Assembly: GCA_934339005.1 (NCBI GenBank)
Contig: CAKRHR010000001.1
Span: forward strand, 62,001-126,000
Source: an uncultured Catenibacillus sp.
GTDB lineage: Bacteria; Bacillota; Clostridia; Lachnospirales; Lachnospiraceae
Length of the DNA: 64,000 bases
Reading direction: 5' to 3'
Part shown: positions 26,852 through 34,622 of the stretch, piece by piece
Numbering within the stretch: the first letter of the stretch is position 1
How the letters are laid out: the number at the start of each line of letters is the position of its first letter
Translations under genes and position numbers: made by a program
Notes under the pieces: generated by a model
What the model saw: only the letters and a program-made list of their open reading frames with translations
Databases searched by the model: none
Told to the model about the DNA's origin: nothing

Positions 26852-27199
26852 ATGAAAAAGATGACAACAGAAACAGCAACAGTATACAATCCACCAGCAC
26901 ACCATGGCTGCACATGCATGCGTTTCCATGGCAAAGATGAAACAGGTGCTTCTAAATTCTGGATCGGCCAGAGTATTTTCCTTCCAGGTGGTGGCGCAGA
27001 TTACGCATACAATGACAACCCACTTGAAAAAGTATACTATGTTCTTGAAGGCGAAATGACAGTAACAGACGATGCTGGTAACGAATATGTTATCCATGCT
27101 GACGAATGTATTTCATTCCCTCCAAACGAAGGTCGTTATCTTGAAAATAAATCCCGTAAACCAGCTAGAATGTTAGTTATCATCAACTATCCAGCTTAA
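26852..27199 (+). CDS. Small cupin protein heading the phloroglucinol-type operon
   Basis: 115 residues, one conserved beta-barrel cupin: GQSIFLPGGGADYAYNDNPLEKVYYVLEGEMTV (motif 1; Asn, Glu and Tyr in place of the usual His-x-His) and DECISFPPNEGRYLENKS (motif 2, where the usual metal His is not obvious). An HH pair and C-T-C lie near the N-terminus (HHGCTCMRF). With few metal ligands it may bind a ligand or act as a non-redox isomerase or hydrolase helper. Ribosome site AAAGGGG. First gene after a strong promoter; codon use shows high expression. Specific role unknown. Confidence 0.7.
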   Translation: MKKMTTETATVYNPPAHHGCTCMRFHGKDETGASKFWIGQSIFLPGGGADYAYNDNPLEKVYYVLEGEMTVTDDAGNEYVIHADECISFPPNEGRYLENKSRKPARMLVIINYPA

Positions 27200-27238
27200 T
27201 AGTCCGATTGATTTTAATTTTTAGGAGGAAATTTAGAA

Positions 27239-28060
27239 ATGGTTCCAGTAAGTAAAGAATTTGTCACAAATATGTTCGATGTTAAAGGCAAAGTTGCACT
27301 TGTTACAGGTGCTACAGGTGCTTTAGGTAAAGTTTTAGCTAAATCTTATGGTTACCTTGGCGCAAAGGTTATCCTTTCAGGTCGTAAACAGGCTGGTCTT
27401 GATCCACTTGTTGAAGAATTCAAAGCAGAAGGCATCGATTGTGTAGGTATCGCAGCAGATCCTGCAAACGAAGCAGAAGTTGCTGAACTTATCAAAAAAT
27501 CTGTAGAAGTTTATGGCGAGATCAACATCCTTGCAGTTTGCCATGGCTACAACAAACCACAGAACATTCTTGAACAGTCTGTTGCTGATTGGCAGTATAT
27601 CATGGATGCAGACTGTAAATCAGTTTACATCGTTCTTAAATATGTTGCTCAGCAGATGGTTGCTCAGCTTAACGGTGCTGAAAACGTTCCTTCAGGCCAG
27701 GGCGGTAAAATCGTTGTTGTTACATCACAGCGTTCAAAACGTGGTATGGCTGGTTACACAGGCTACTGTACATCAAAGGGTGGCGCAGATATGATGGTTG
27801 CTTCTATGGCATGTGACCTTTCTGCTAAATACGGTATCAACGTAAACGCTATCTGCCCAACAGTATTCCGTTCAGACCTTACAGAATGGATGTTTGACCC
27901 AGAATCAGCAGTATACCAGAACTTCATGAAACGTGAACCAATCGGTCGTCTTGCAGAAGCAGAAGATTTCGTTGGTTATGCTATGTTCCTTAGCTCAAAC
28001 GCTTCTAACTTCATCACAGGCGCTGCTTGTGACTGCTCAGGTGGTTACTTAGTTTGCTAG
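27239..28060 (+). CDS. SDR oxidoreductase, probable phloroglucinol reductase
   Basis: 273 residues, classical short-chain dehydrogenase: cofactor loop TGATGALGK near 23, catalytic Ser163, Tyr176 and Lys180 (YxxxK), and a C-terminal FITGAACDCSGGYLV. The usual NNAG motif is replaced by VCHGYN. On its own it could be any SDR; with a cyclase-family hydrolase, a 3-hydroxyacyl dehydrogenase and a BKACE lyase in one operon it fits phloroglucinol reductase, the NADPH-dependent step that gives dihydrophloroglucinol. Strong AGGAGG. Codon use is highly biased (CTT, GCT, GGT, ACA, AAA). Confidence 0.72.
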   Translation: MVPVSKEFVTNMFDVKGKVALVTGATGALGKVLAKSYGYLGAKVILSGRKQAGLDPLVEEFKAEGIDCVGIAADPANEAEVAELIKKSVEVYGEINILAVCHGYNKPQNILEQSVADWQYIMDADCKSVYIVLKYVAQQMVAQLNGAENVPSGQGGKIVVVTSQRSKRGMAGYTGYCTSKGGADMMVASMACDLSAKYGINVNAICPTVFRSDLTEWMFDPESAVYQNFMKREPIGRLAEAEDFVGYAMFLSSNASNFITGAACDCSGGYLVC

Positions 28061-28181
28061 TCATCACTTTACATAGTTAAGTGTAATCTGAACTTTTAAA
28101 ACTAAACAATAACTTAAAGAGTTGAGTTTATTATTAAATGTTTAACATTTAATTTTAGTTAAGATTTTAAAGGTTAATTAT

Positions 28182-28217
28182 CAGTATCATGGGGGAATTC
28201 TTTCTTCCATGATACTG
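28182..28217 (+). other. Intercistronic hairpin between SDR and dehydrogenase genes
   Basis: CAGTATCATGG (28182-28192) and CCATGATACTG (28207-28217), a perfect 11-bp stem without a following T run. A preceding AT palindrome (TTAAATG..CATTTAA near 28133-28151) is also visible. Probably an RNA-processing or 3'-end stabilising element inside the operon. Confidence 0.6.
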
Positions 28218-28260
28218 TGATGTCATTAAAAATAAACTGATTATTTGGAGATATGACAAA

Positions 28261-29208
28261 ATGAAAGATATTAAGAAGTTTTTAATCTGCGGCGGCGGTA
28301 TGATGGGTAGTGCAATTGCACAGATTCTTGCCGGTCTTGATGGCGCAGAAGTGACTGTATATGATGTATTCCCAGTAGATATTGAAGCTAAAGTACGCAA
28401 TAACATGAAACTCCTTGTAGAAAAAGGTATTGTGACAGAAGCAGATGTTGACAAGATTGTCAGCAAGATTAGCTTTACACAGGATATCGAAAGCGAAGGC
28501 GTTAAATCTGCAGAACTCGTTGTTGAATGTGTCCTTGAAGACATGAAGATGAAGCAGGATTTGTTTGCTCAGCTTGAAAGTATTGTATCAGAAGATTGTA
28601 TTTTCTGTACAAACACATCTGTTATGAGTCCAACAGAGATTTCATCCAAATGTGTTCACAGAGAAAGACTTTGCGGTACACATTTCTGGAATCCGGCATT
28701 CCTCATTCCACTGGTAGAAGTTGTTAAGACAGATGCTACAAGTGATGAAGTTGCAGAAACAGTAATGGCTATCCTTACAAAAGCAGGTAAGAAACCTGTA
28801 TTATGTAAAAAAGACGTTCCTGGATTTATCGCGAACAGAATGCAGCATGCATTATGGCGTGAAGCTATCTCTATCGTAGAAAGAGGTATTGCTGATGCCA
28901 AGACTGTTGATGATGCTTGTAAATACAGCTTTGGTTTAAGATTGCCATACCTTCCACCACTGGTAAACTCAGATATGGTTGGTACACAGCTTACATACAA
29001 CATTCACAATTATGTTCTTAATGACCTTGAGGACAGACATGATGCTTCACCATTATTAAAAGAAATGCTTGATAAAGGTGAACTTGGTTTCAGAGCAGAA
29101 ACAGTTGATGGCAAAAAGACAGGTTTCATGAGCTATACAGAAGATGAAATTGCTTCAATCAACAGCGGTCTGAACGAATATCTTATTAAGATGCTTTACA
29201 ATAAATAA
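28261..29208 (+). CDS. 3-hydroxyacyl-CoA dehydrogenase family, probable 3-hydroxy-5-oxohexanoate dehydrogenase
   Basis: 315 residues. N-terminal Rossmann domain with GGGMMGSAIA at about 11-20, NTSVMSPTEIS, and catalytic His141 in GTHFWNPAF; the C-terminal helical domain contains VPGFIANRMQHALWREA. The fold normally oxidises 3-hydroxyacyl-CoA, but free 3-hydroxy acids are used by relatives (carnitine, gulonate). In the phloroglucinol route an NAD-dependent enzyme oxidises (S)-3-hydroxy-5-oxohexanoate to triacetate (3,5-dioxohexanoate), which this gene would supply. Substrate is inferred from context. Confidence 0.72.
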   Translation: MKDIKKFLICGGGMMGSAIAQILAGLDGAEVTVYDVFPVDIEAKVRNNMKLLVEKGIVTEADVDKIVSKISFTQDIESEGVKSAELVVECVLEDMKMKQDLFAQLESIVSEDCIFCTNTSVMSPTEISSKCVHRERLCGTHFWNPAFLIPLVEVVKTDATSDEVAETVMAILTKAGKKPVLCKKDVPGFIANRMQHALWREAISIVERGIADAKTVDDACKYSFGLRLPYLPPLVNSDMVGTQLTYNIHNYVLNDLEDRHDASPLLKEMLDKGELGFRAETVDGKKTGFMSYTEDEIASINSGLNEYLIKMLYNK

Positions 29209-29279
29209 GCCAATATTGGACTTATTTATCAAATAAAAAACACATTTATAATTTCATATTTATTTAGGAGGATTTTAAA

Positions 29280-30290
29280 ATGGGAAGAGTAGTAGTTGAT
29301 TTATCACATCCATTTAGTGCAGAAATTCCACGTTGGCCATATTTCGATAAACCAGAAATCGTAGGCGCTCATTCAATGGCAAAAGGTGGCGTTCTTACAC
29401 AGAGAATCACATGTACAATGCATACAGGTACACACTGCGATGCACCACGTCACGTTATGGAATATGAATTCGATGGCAGACGTGCCCGTTACACACATGA
29501 AATGCCAGCAGATGCTTACTCAGGACAGGCTATCGTTTTCAAAATCGATATCGAACCTTGGGGTCTGATTACAGACAAACATCTTGACGCTTGCATGAAA
29601 GAATACGGCTTAAAAGATGGCGATCTGGAAGGCAAAATCCTTTGCATCAACTCAGGTATGCATCGTTACTTTGATGATTCTAAAGCTTACTATCATTACG
29701 CAGCAGGTACAGGTATCGACGCTGGTAAATGGTTCGTTAAACAGGGCGTTAAATGTGTAGCTATGGACGGACAGGCTCTTGACCATCCACTTCACACAGC
29801 TATGGGTAACAACGGTATGACAAGAATGAACCTTCTTGGCGCTACAGGTAAGACAATCGTTGAAGAATACAAAGAACTCTTCGGTGAAGAAGCTTACGCT
29901 GAATTCGATAAATTCGAATACATCCGTATCCATGGACAGGAAGCATATGATGAAAAATTCGGTGATCTTGAAAACATCGGTATCTGGGGAACATGGGAAC
30001 CATGTCATAAAGAAATGCTTGGTCATGGCATCGTAGGTGTTGAAAACCTTGGTGGTGATCTTGACAAGATCATTCCTGGTAAATGGTTCGAATTCCACTG
30101 CTACCCAATCAGATGGTACATGGGTGATGGATCTATGGCTCATCCAGTTGCTTATGTTGACGAAGAAAACGTTGATCCAACAGTTCCAGACAGAAAATAC
30201 AAATACTGCGGAACAGGTTATGGTGATGAATCTGAATACGGTCTTAGCTGCCTTGATTACATTCAGAGATTGTTCAACCGCAACAAATAA
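29280..30290 (+). CDS. Cyclase-family metal hydrolase, probable dihydrophloroglucinol cyclohydrolase
   Basis: 336 residues, longer than the 210-260 of bacterial kynurenine formamidases in the same family. The metal-binding motif HTGTHCDAPRH occupies residues 48-58 (His48, His52, Asp54, His58), preceded by DLSHPFSAEIPRWP and followed by a late VAMDGQALDHPLH. Family members hydrolyse cyclic or amide carbonyl substrates with a divalent metal. In this operon it fits ring opening of dihydrophloroglucinol to 3-hydroxy-5-oxohexanoate. AGGAGG upstream; strong terminator directly downstream. Confidence 0.72.
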   Translation: MGRVVVDLSHPFSAEIPRWPYFDKPEIVGAHSMAKGGVLTQRITCTMHTGTHCDAPRHVMEYEFDGRRARYTHEMPADAYSGQAIVFKIDIEPWGLITDKHLDACMKEYGLKDGDLEGKILCINSGMHRYFDDSKAYYHYAAGTGIDAGKWFVKQGVKCVAMDGQALDHPLHTAMGNNGMTRMNLLGATGKTIVEEYKELFGEEAYAEFDKFEYIRIHGQEAYDEKFGDLENIGIWGTWEPCHKEMLGHGIVGVENLGGDLDKIIPGKWFEFHCYPIRWYMGDGSMAHPVAYVDEENVDPTVPDRKYKYCGTGYGDESEYGLSCLDYIQRLFNRNK

Positions 30291-30307
30291 TTTAATTTGG
30301 ATATTTA

Positions 30308-30341
30308 ATCCAGACGGGGATTGTTCCCCGTCTGGATTTTA
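30308..30341 (+). terminator. Strong terminator after the cyclohydrolase gene
   Basis: ATCCAGACGGGGA (30308-30320), TTGT loop, TCCCCGTCTGGAT (30325-30337), then TTTTAT. It would reduce read-through into the lyase gene, which either has its own start or depends on partial read-through. A second small hairpin (TGCAGGC..GCCTGTGCA near 30375-30395) and a T8 run follow. Confidence 0.85.
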
Positions 30342-30460
30342 TGCTAAAAAGTCCGGACTGTGGATGGACGGATGTGCAGGCTTGCCTGTGCAGACGTATG
30401 GACACAGCAGTTGATTTTTTTTGAAGAAGTTAAGTAGAGAATATAAGGAGGATGCTTGAT

Positions 30461-31318
30461 ATGGATAAAGCATTAAAGAATAAAGTTATTATCACAGCCG
30501 CTGTTACAGGCGCATGGCCAAAAAAAGAAAACAACCCTAACGTACCTATGACACCATCAGAAATCGCTGATGATGTATATGCATGCTGGAAAGCAGGTGC
30601 TGCAGTTGCTCATCTTCATATGAGAGATGATGAAGGTAACGGTACAATGGATACAGCTAAATTCGACGAAACTCTTAAACTGATGAAAGAAAGATATCCA
30701 GAAATGGACATCATCATCAACCTGACAACATCAGGTGATATTCACGCTGATGACGAAATCAGAGTTGCTCATGTTAAAAAACATAAACCAGAAATGGCTT
30801 CATATGACTGCGGTTCTATGAACTGGTTACATAGTGGTTTATTCATCAACTCCCCTAAATTCTTAACAAACTGCGGTCTTTTATTCCAGGAATTAGGCGT
30901 TAAACCAGAAATCGAAGCTTTCGATCCAGGTATGATTGGCAACGCTGCTTACTACATTAAGAAAGGTGTTCTTAAAACTCCTGTACACTTCCAGTTCTGC
31001 ATGGGCTGCGCAAATGGTATCCCAGGAAGCATGAAGAACCTTATTTTCATGAAAGAAACAGCAGATGAATTAGTTGGTAAAGATAACTATACATGGTCAT
31101 GCTTCGGTGTAGGCCACAGCGCTATGGAAATGCTTTACGGTGCAGTTGCTCTTGGTGGTAACATCCGTGTTGGTATGGAAGATAACGTTATGTACTCTAA
31201 AGGTGTACTTGCTGAAAGCAACAAACAGTTCGTTGAAAGAGCTGTTCGTGTTATCAAAGAATACGGCAAAGAAGTTGCTACACCTGCAGAAGCTCGTCAG
31301 ATTCTTGGTCTTAACTAA
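30461..31318 (+). CDS. BKACE-family beta-keto acid cleavage enzyme, probable triacetate acetoacetate-lyase
   Basis: 285 residues from ATG 30461; AAGGAGG (30445-30451) is 9 bases upstream, while the ATG at 30452 touches it. BKACE (DUF849, Kce) hallmarks: ITAAVTGAWPKK, the zinc pair H51-L-H53 in AHLHMRD, the MNW and FDPGM segments, and GNIRVGMEDNVMY near the end. The family condenses a beta-keto acid with acetyl-CoA to give acetoacetate and a new acyl-CoA. With triacetate this would yield acetoacetate plus acetoacetyl-CoA, completing phloroglucinol breakdown to central metabolism. Confidence 0.75.
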   Translation: MDKALKNKVIITAAVTGAWPKKENNPNVPMTPSEIADDVYACWKAGAAVAHLHMRDDEGNGTMDTAKFDETLKLMKERYPEMDIIINLTTSGDIHADDEIRVAHVKKHKPEMASYDCGSMNWLHSGLFINSPKFLTNCGLLFQELGVKPEIEAFDPGMIGNAAYYIKKGVLKTPVHFQFCMGCANGIPGSMKNLIFMKETADELVGKDNYTWSCFGVGHSAMEMLYGAVALGGNIRVGMEDNVMYSKGVLAESNKQFVERAVRVIKEYGKEVATPAEARQILGLN

Positions 31319-31341
31319 TTATGACCTGGGGCGCATTGTAT

Positions 31342-31509
31342 ATGTATTACAAATGTCCGAAATGTGGCAAACAGTTCAAGTATGCACTTGATGTGATGAC
31401 TGAATTTGGTGAAGAATTTGGTTGTTGCCCGGATTGCGGCGAGATGGGTACTTACATTAAAGAGGGTGCCAGAACAAAGGACGATTTGGAATACGAAGAA
31501 GTAGAATAA
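31342..31509 (+). CDS. Small zinc-ribbon protein
   Basis: 55 residues from ATG 31342, with GGGG 10 bases upstream; an ATG at 31321 lacks a ribosome site. Two knuckles, CPKCGK and CCPDCGE, form a single zinc ribbon, followed by an acidic tail (DDLEYEEVE). It begins 23 bases after the lyase stop and ends before a strong terminator, so it belongs to the same transcript. Function unknown; DNA-, RNA- or protein-binding are possible. Confidence 0.7.
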   Translation: MYYKCPKCGKQFKYALDVMTEFGEEFGCCPDCGEMGTYIKEGARTKDDLEYEEVE

Positions 31510-31564
31510 AAATTAAATATTTGATTTTGAATGTTAGAATTTTGAATCAAAATATTTCATAAAA

Positions 31565-31614
31565 AATCTCCGGTATGGTTTTAGTAATCTGCTAGACCAT
31601 ACCGGAGATTTTTA
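31565..31614. terminator. Terminator ending the phloroglucinol-type operon
   Basis: AATCTCCGGTATGGT (31565-31579) and ACCATACCGGAGATT (31596-31610), a perfect 15-bp stem with T-rich right and A-rich left flanks, so it can act on both strands. The remaining bases to 31789 show no gene. Confidence 0.88.
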
Positions 31615-31789
31615 TACTGTGATAATTTATTCATGTTTGCTTAATGTGTTTGAAAGTATAATTAGCGTTTTGGTTGTAGGCATTTAAAAGTTTTGTGATT
31701 TTAATATTTGGTAAGATATCTAATAGCGTTTAAATATCTTGCCTGAAATATAGGATTTCAACGAACATGAAGGATAATCACAGTATGGT

Positions 31790-32341
31790 TTACTGAATTT
31801 TAATTACTTTACGCAGTGGTTGTGCAATCTGTGCAACCACAACGGCTTTAACCATATCCAATGGAAGGAATACAAGGAAGCCTGTTGTAAATGCTGCAGC
31901 AAATGTCAGATGATTGGCAACCATCAGCCACATCATACCGATAACATCAATTAAAAGTGCACCAATAATTGTGACGATTGTAAATCTTAAACGATTGTAT
32001 TTCTGACCACGAATCAGTGGGAGTAAAATTGCGATGATTGGATAGGATAATGTATAACCGCCCCAAGGTGCCAGCAGATAACCAATACCTGCATTACCGC
32101 CGATAAATACCGGAATACCGATAATACCAAGTAACATCCAGACAACAATGATTGTCAGGGATTGAGTAACCGGGAATAACATGGCAATTAAAAGAATCAT
32201 GAAATTTAAAAATGTGATATGCGCCACTGTAATATAGGCAGAAGCAGATAACAATGCTGCAAATAATGCCATCATGACAAGGGCGTAGGTTGTAAAAAGC
32301 TGTTTCTTCTGGGTCGTTGCTGTTGAAGTTTCTGTAGACAT
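31790..32341 (-). CDS. bioY: Biotin ECF transporter S component
   Basis: 183 residues, about six membrane helices; substrate-binding subunit that captures biotin and works with an energising module (EcfA/EcfT) encoded elsewhere. The BioY pattern is seen in FVPLD-type FLVFLPLDMVKAVVV, GYLLAPWGGYTLSYPI near 95-110 and TFLNFMILLIAMLFP. Preceded by a promoter overlapped by a BirA-type operator, so biotin represses it. No biotin synthesis genes are in the window. Confidence 0.92.
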   Translation of the reverse strand: MSTETSTATTQKKQLFTTYALVMMALFAALLSASAYITVAHITFLNFMILLIAMLFPVTQSLTIIVVWMLLGIIGIPVFIGGNAGIGYLLAPWGGYTLSYPIIAILLPLIRGQKYNRLRFTIVTIIGALLIDVIGMMWLMVANHLTFAAAFTTGFLVFLPLDMVKAVVVAQIAQPLRKVIKIQ

Positions 32342-32473
32342 AATAGCTCTCTCTTTCGTATTTAGTTTTGTGTTAGTATGTTGTCCGCCGTTCGCGCCAA
32401 ACTAGTTAAAAGTTATATTCCGTGTAGCTGAAAAACTTTTAATATTGTGGCTTGAATGCTTTAACATGTTCAC

Positions 32474-32526
32474 AGTATATACAATTTGAAATTGATTGTC
32501 AACTACAAAATAAAAATGGTTTACAA
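32474..32526 (-). promoter_or_regulatory. bioY promoter with BirA operator
   Basis: On the minus strand: TTGACA (32502-32497), 17-base spacer, TATACT (32479-32474). The operator on the plus strand is TTGTCAAC (32496-32503), 15 bases, GTTTACAA (32519-32526), one mismatch from the symmetric BirA box, and it covers the -35 element. Confidence 0.8.
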
Positions 32527-32682
32527 TTGCAGGTTTGATAGCTGAGAAATAATTTAATCGAACAAATTATAAAAATCCTATAAAATATGTTATAAAATGC
32601 ACTTTCTGATAAAAACAAGGGATGAAAAAAAATGTGGATAATGGTATACTAACTTTGTATGTAGATTCGGGAGGTGACAGGT

Positions 32683-33726
32683 ATGGCTGAAAATATTAAA
32701 TTAACACAGTTTTCACGTACTGCCGGGTGAGCCGCTAAGATAGGTCCCGGGACCCTTGCTCAGGTTCTGAGTAAGCTGCCAAAATTTGAAGATAAAAATT
32801 TAATCGTGGGATTGGAAACATCTGATGATGCAGCCATATATAAAGTCACGGACGAGATTGCGATGATACAGACCGTGGATTTCTTTACACCGGTAGTAGA
32901 TGACCCATATACCTTCGGTCAGATTGCAGCGGCGAATGCCCTAAGCGATGTGTGGGCGATGGGCGGTGAGCCAACTGTTGCACTAAATATTGTCGCATTT
33001 CCAAACTGCCTTGACCCTGCCATTCTTGGCGATATTCTTGCGGGTGGTGCGGACAAGGTTAAAGAGGCTGGTGCTGTGCTTGTTGGTGGTCATTCCATTC
33101 AGGATGATGAGCCAAAGTATGGTTTGTGTGTATCAGGATTTGTCCATCCCGATAAGATTTTTAAAAACTATGGAAGTCAGCCGGGGGATGTACTTGTGCT
33201 GACAAAAGAAATCGGAAGCGGTATTGTCAATACAGCGGTAAAAGCTGAGATGGCTTCAGCATCTGCATCGGCAGATGTATGCCGTGTGATGGCATCCCTA
33301 AATCAAAAGGGTAAACGCGTAGCTGAAAAATACCCGATATCTGCATGTACGGATGTGACAGGCTTTGGCTTGATTGGACATTGCATGGAGATGGCTTCGG
33401 CAAGCAACGTGTCCTTTGAAATTAATGTTTCGCAGATTGCATTTTTGGATGATGCGGTTGAATATGCACAAATGGGCCTGATTCCTGGTGGTGCATATAA
33501 AAACAGAGCCTACGCAGGAGATGCAGTCAGTGCCTGTGGTGTGCCGGAACATTTTATGGATTTAGTATGCGATCCGCAGACTTCCGGTGGATTGCTTTTA
33601 AGCGTACCCGAAAAATATCTGCCTGCGATGCTTGAGGATTTTAAACATGCAGGAATGAATACGAAGGTATCTGTTATCGGACGGGTATTGCCGAAGAAGG
33701 AGAAAACATTATATTTTTGTATATAA
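32683..33726 (+). CDS. selD: Selenide water dikinase, selenocysteine-containing
   Basis: Makes selenophosphate from selenide and ATP for selenocysteine and selenouridine. Read through an in-frame TGA at 32728-32730, the gene is 347 residues, the normal length. The N-terminus becomes TAG-Sec16-AAK19, matching the family's catalytic Cys/Sec and Lys. Downstream DDAAIYK, TVDFFTPVVDDPYTFGQIAAANALSDVWAMGG (core) and VTGFGLIGH follow in the same frame. Start ATG has GGGAGGTGA 5 bases upstream. A gene caller stopping at TGA would wrongly start at 32806. Confidence 0.93.
32728..32762 (+). promoter_or_regulatory. Bacterial SECIS hairpin of selD
   Basis: Immediately at the TGA codon, TGAGC (32728-32732) can pair with GCTCA (32758-32762), with an inner GGTC-CCGG-GACC hairpin (32743-32754). 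Position and two-part shape fit a SelB-binding bSECIS element. Confidence 0.7.
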
Positions 33727-33776
33727 ACAGAAGTTATATCATTTCCCCTATTTTAAACAGATGAGGTAATATATTT

Positions 33777-34619
33777 ATGAAAGAAGTAGTACAGGAATTT
33801 TTAACAGGTGAAAGAGCCTTATTTATGAGTGATGGCCTGGTCATCAAAGACAGTATTTTCGATGATGGCGAATCACCATTAAAAGAAAGTAAAAACATTG
33901 AATTATATAACAGTATGTTTAAATGGAAATATCCATTATGGTACTGTGAAAATATTTATGCAAAAAATTGTACATGGTTTGATATGGCAAGAGCCGGTGT
34001 GTGGTACACAAACCATATCCGTGTGGAAGATGCTTTGATTGAAGCACCGAAGAACTTCAGAAGATGTCATGACCTGAGCCTGACAAATGTATCCTTCCCG
34101 GATGCAGCTGAAACATTATGGTCATGCGAAGATGTCAAAATGAACAATGTCATGGCAAAAGGTACATATTTTGCCATGAACTGCAAAAATATGATGATTG
34201 ACGGTCTGACATTGTACGGTGATTACTCATTTGATGGTGTGGAAAATGTAGAAATCCACGATTCCAAGCTGCTTTCAAAAGATGCCTTCTGGAACAGTGA
34301 CCATGTGACCGTTTATGATTCTTTTATTTCTGGCGAATATCTTGGCTGGAATGCAAAAAATCTGACTTTGATTAACTGTACGATTGAAAGTTTGCAGGGA
34401 ATGTGTTATATTGATAACCTTGTAATGAAGAATTGCAAACTGATTAACACAACACTTGCTTTTGAATATTCTTCTGTAGATGCACAGATTGATTCAAAGA
34501 TTGACAGTGTGTTAAATCCTTCTTCAGGTGTGATTCGTGCAAAACATATCGATCACCTGATTATTGAAAAAGATAAAGTAGATACAACTAAAACGAAGAT
34601 TATTTGTGAGGAAGCGTAA
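33777..34619 (+). CDS. DUF3737 protein, right-handed beta-helix
   Basis: 280 residues built from repeating short beta-strand units (SKNIELYNSMF, CENIYAKNCTWFD, CEDVKMNNVMAKG, AKNLTLINCTIES), the pattern of a parallel beta-helix. It matches the DUF3737 family, whose function is unknown. No signal peptide. It precedes a MalY/PatB gene with a 3-base gap, and the pair recurs in Firmicutes, so a shared role is possible. Confidence 0.8.
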   Translation: MKEVVQEFLTGERALFMSDGLVIKDSIFDDGESPLKESKNIELYNSMFKWKYPLWYCENIYAKNCTWFDMARAGVWYTNHIRVEDALIEAPKNFRRCHDLSLTNVSFPDAAETLWSCEDVKMNNVMAKGTYFAMNCKNMMIDGLTLYGDYSFDGVENVEIHDSKLLSKDAFWNSDHVTVYDSFISGEYLGWNAKNLTLINCTIESLQGMCYIDNLVMKNCKLINTTLAFEYSSVDAQIDSKIDSVLNPSSGVIRAKHIDHLIIEKDKVDTTKTKIICEEA

Positions 34620-34622
34620 AAG

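Noticed and set aside
28182..28217. Hairpin as a terminator inside the operon
   Set aside because: It has no T run after the stem; a processing or stabilising role is more likely.
32683..32805. selD as a pseudogene with a stop codon
   Set aside because: The TGA lies at the catalytic Cys/Sec position, the frame and ribosome site are perfect and a bSECIS-like hairpin follows.
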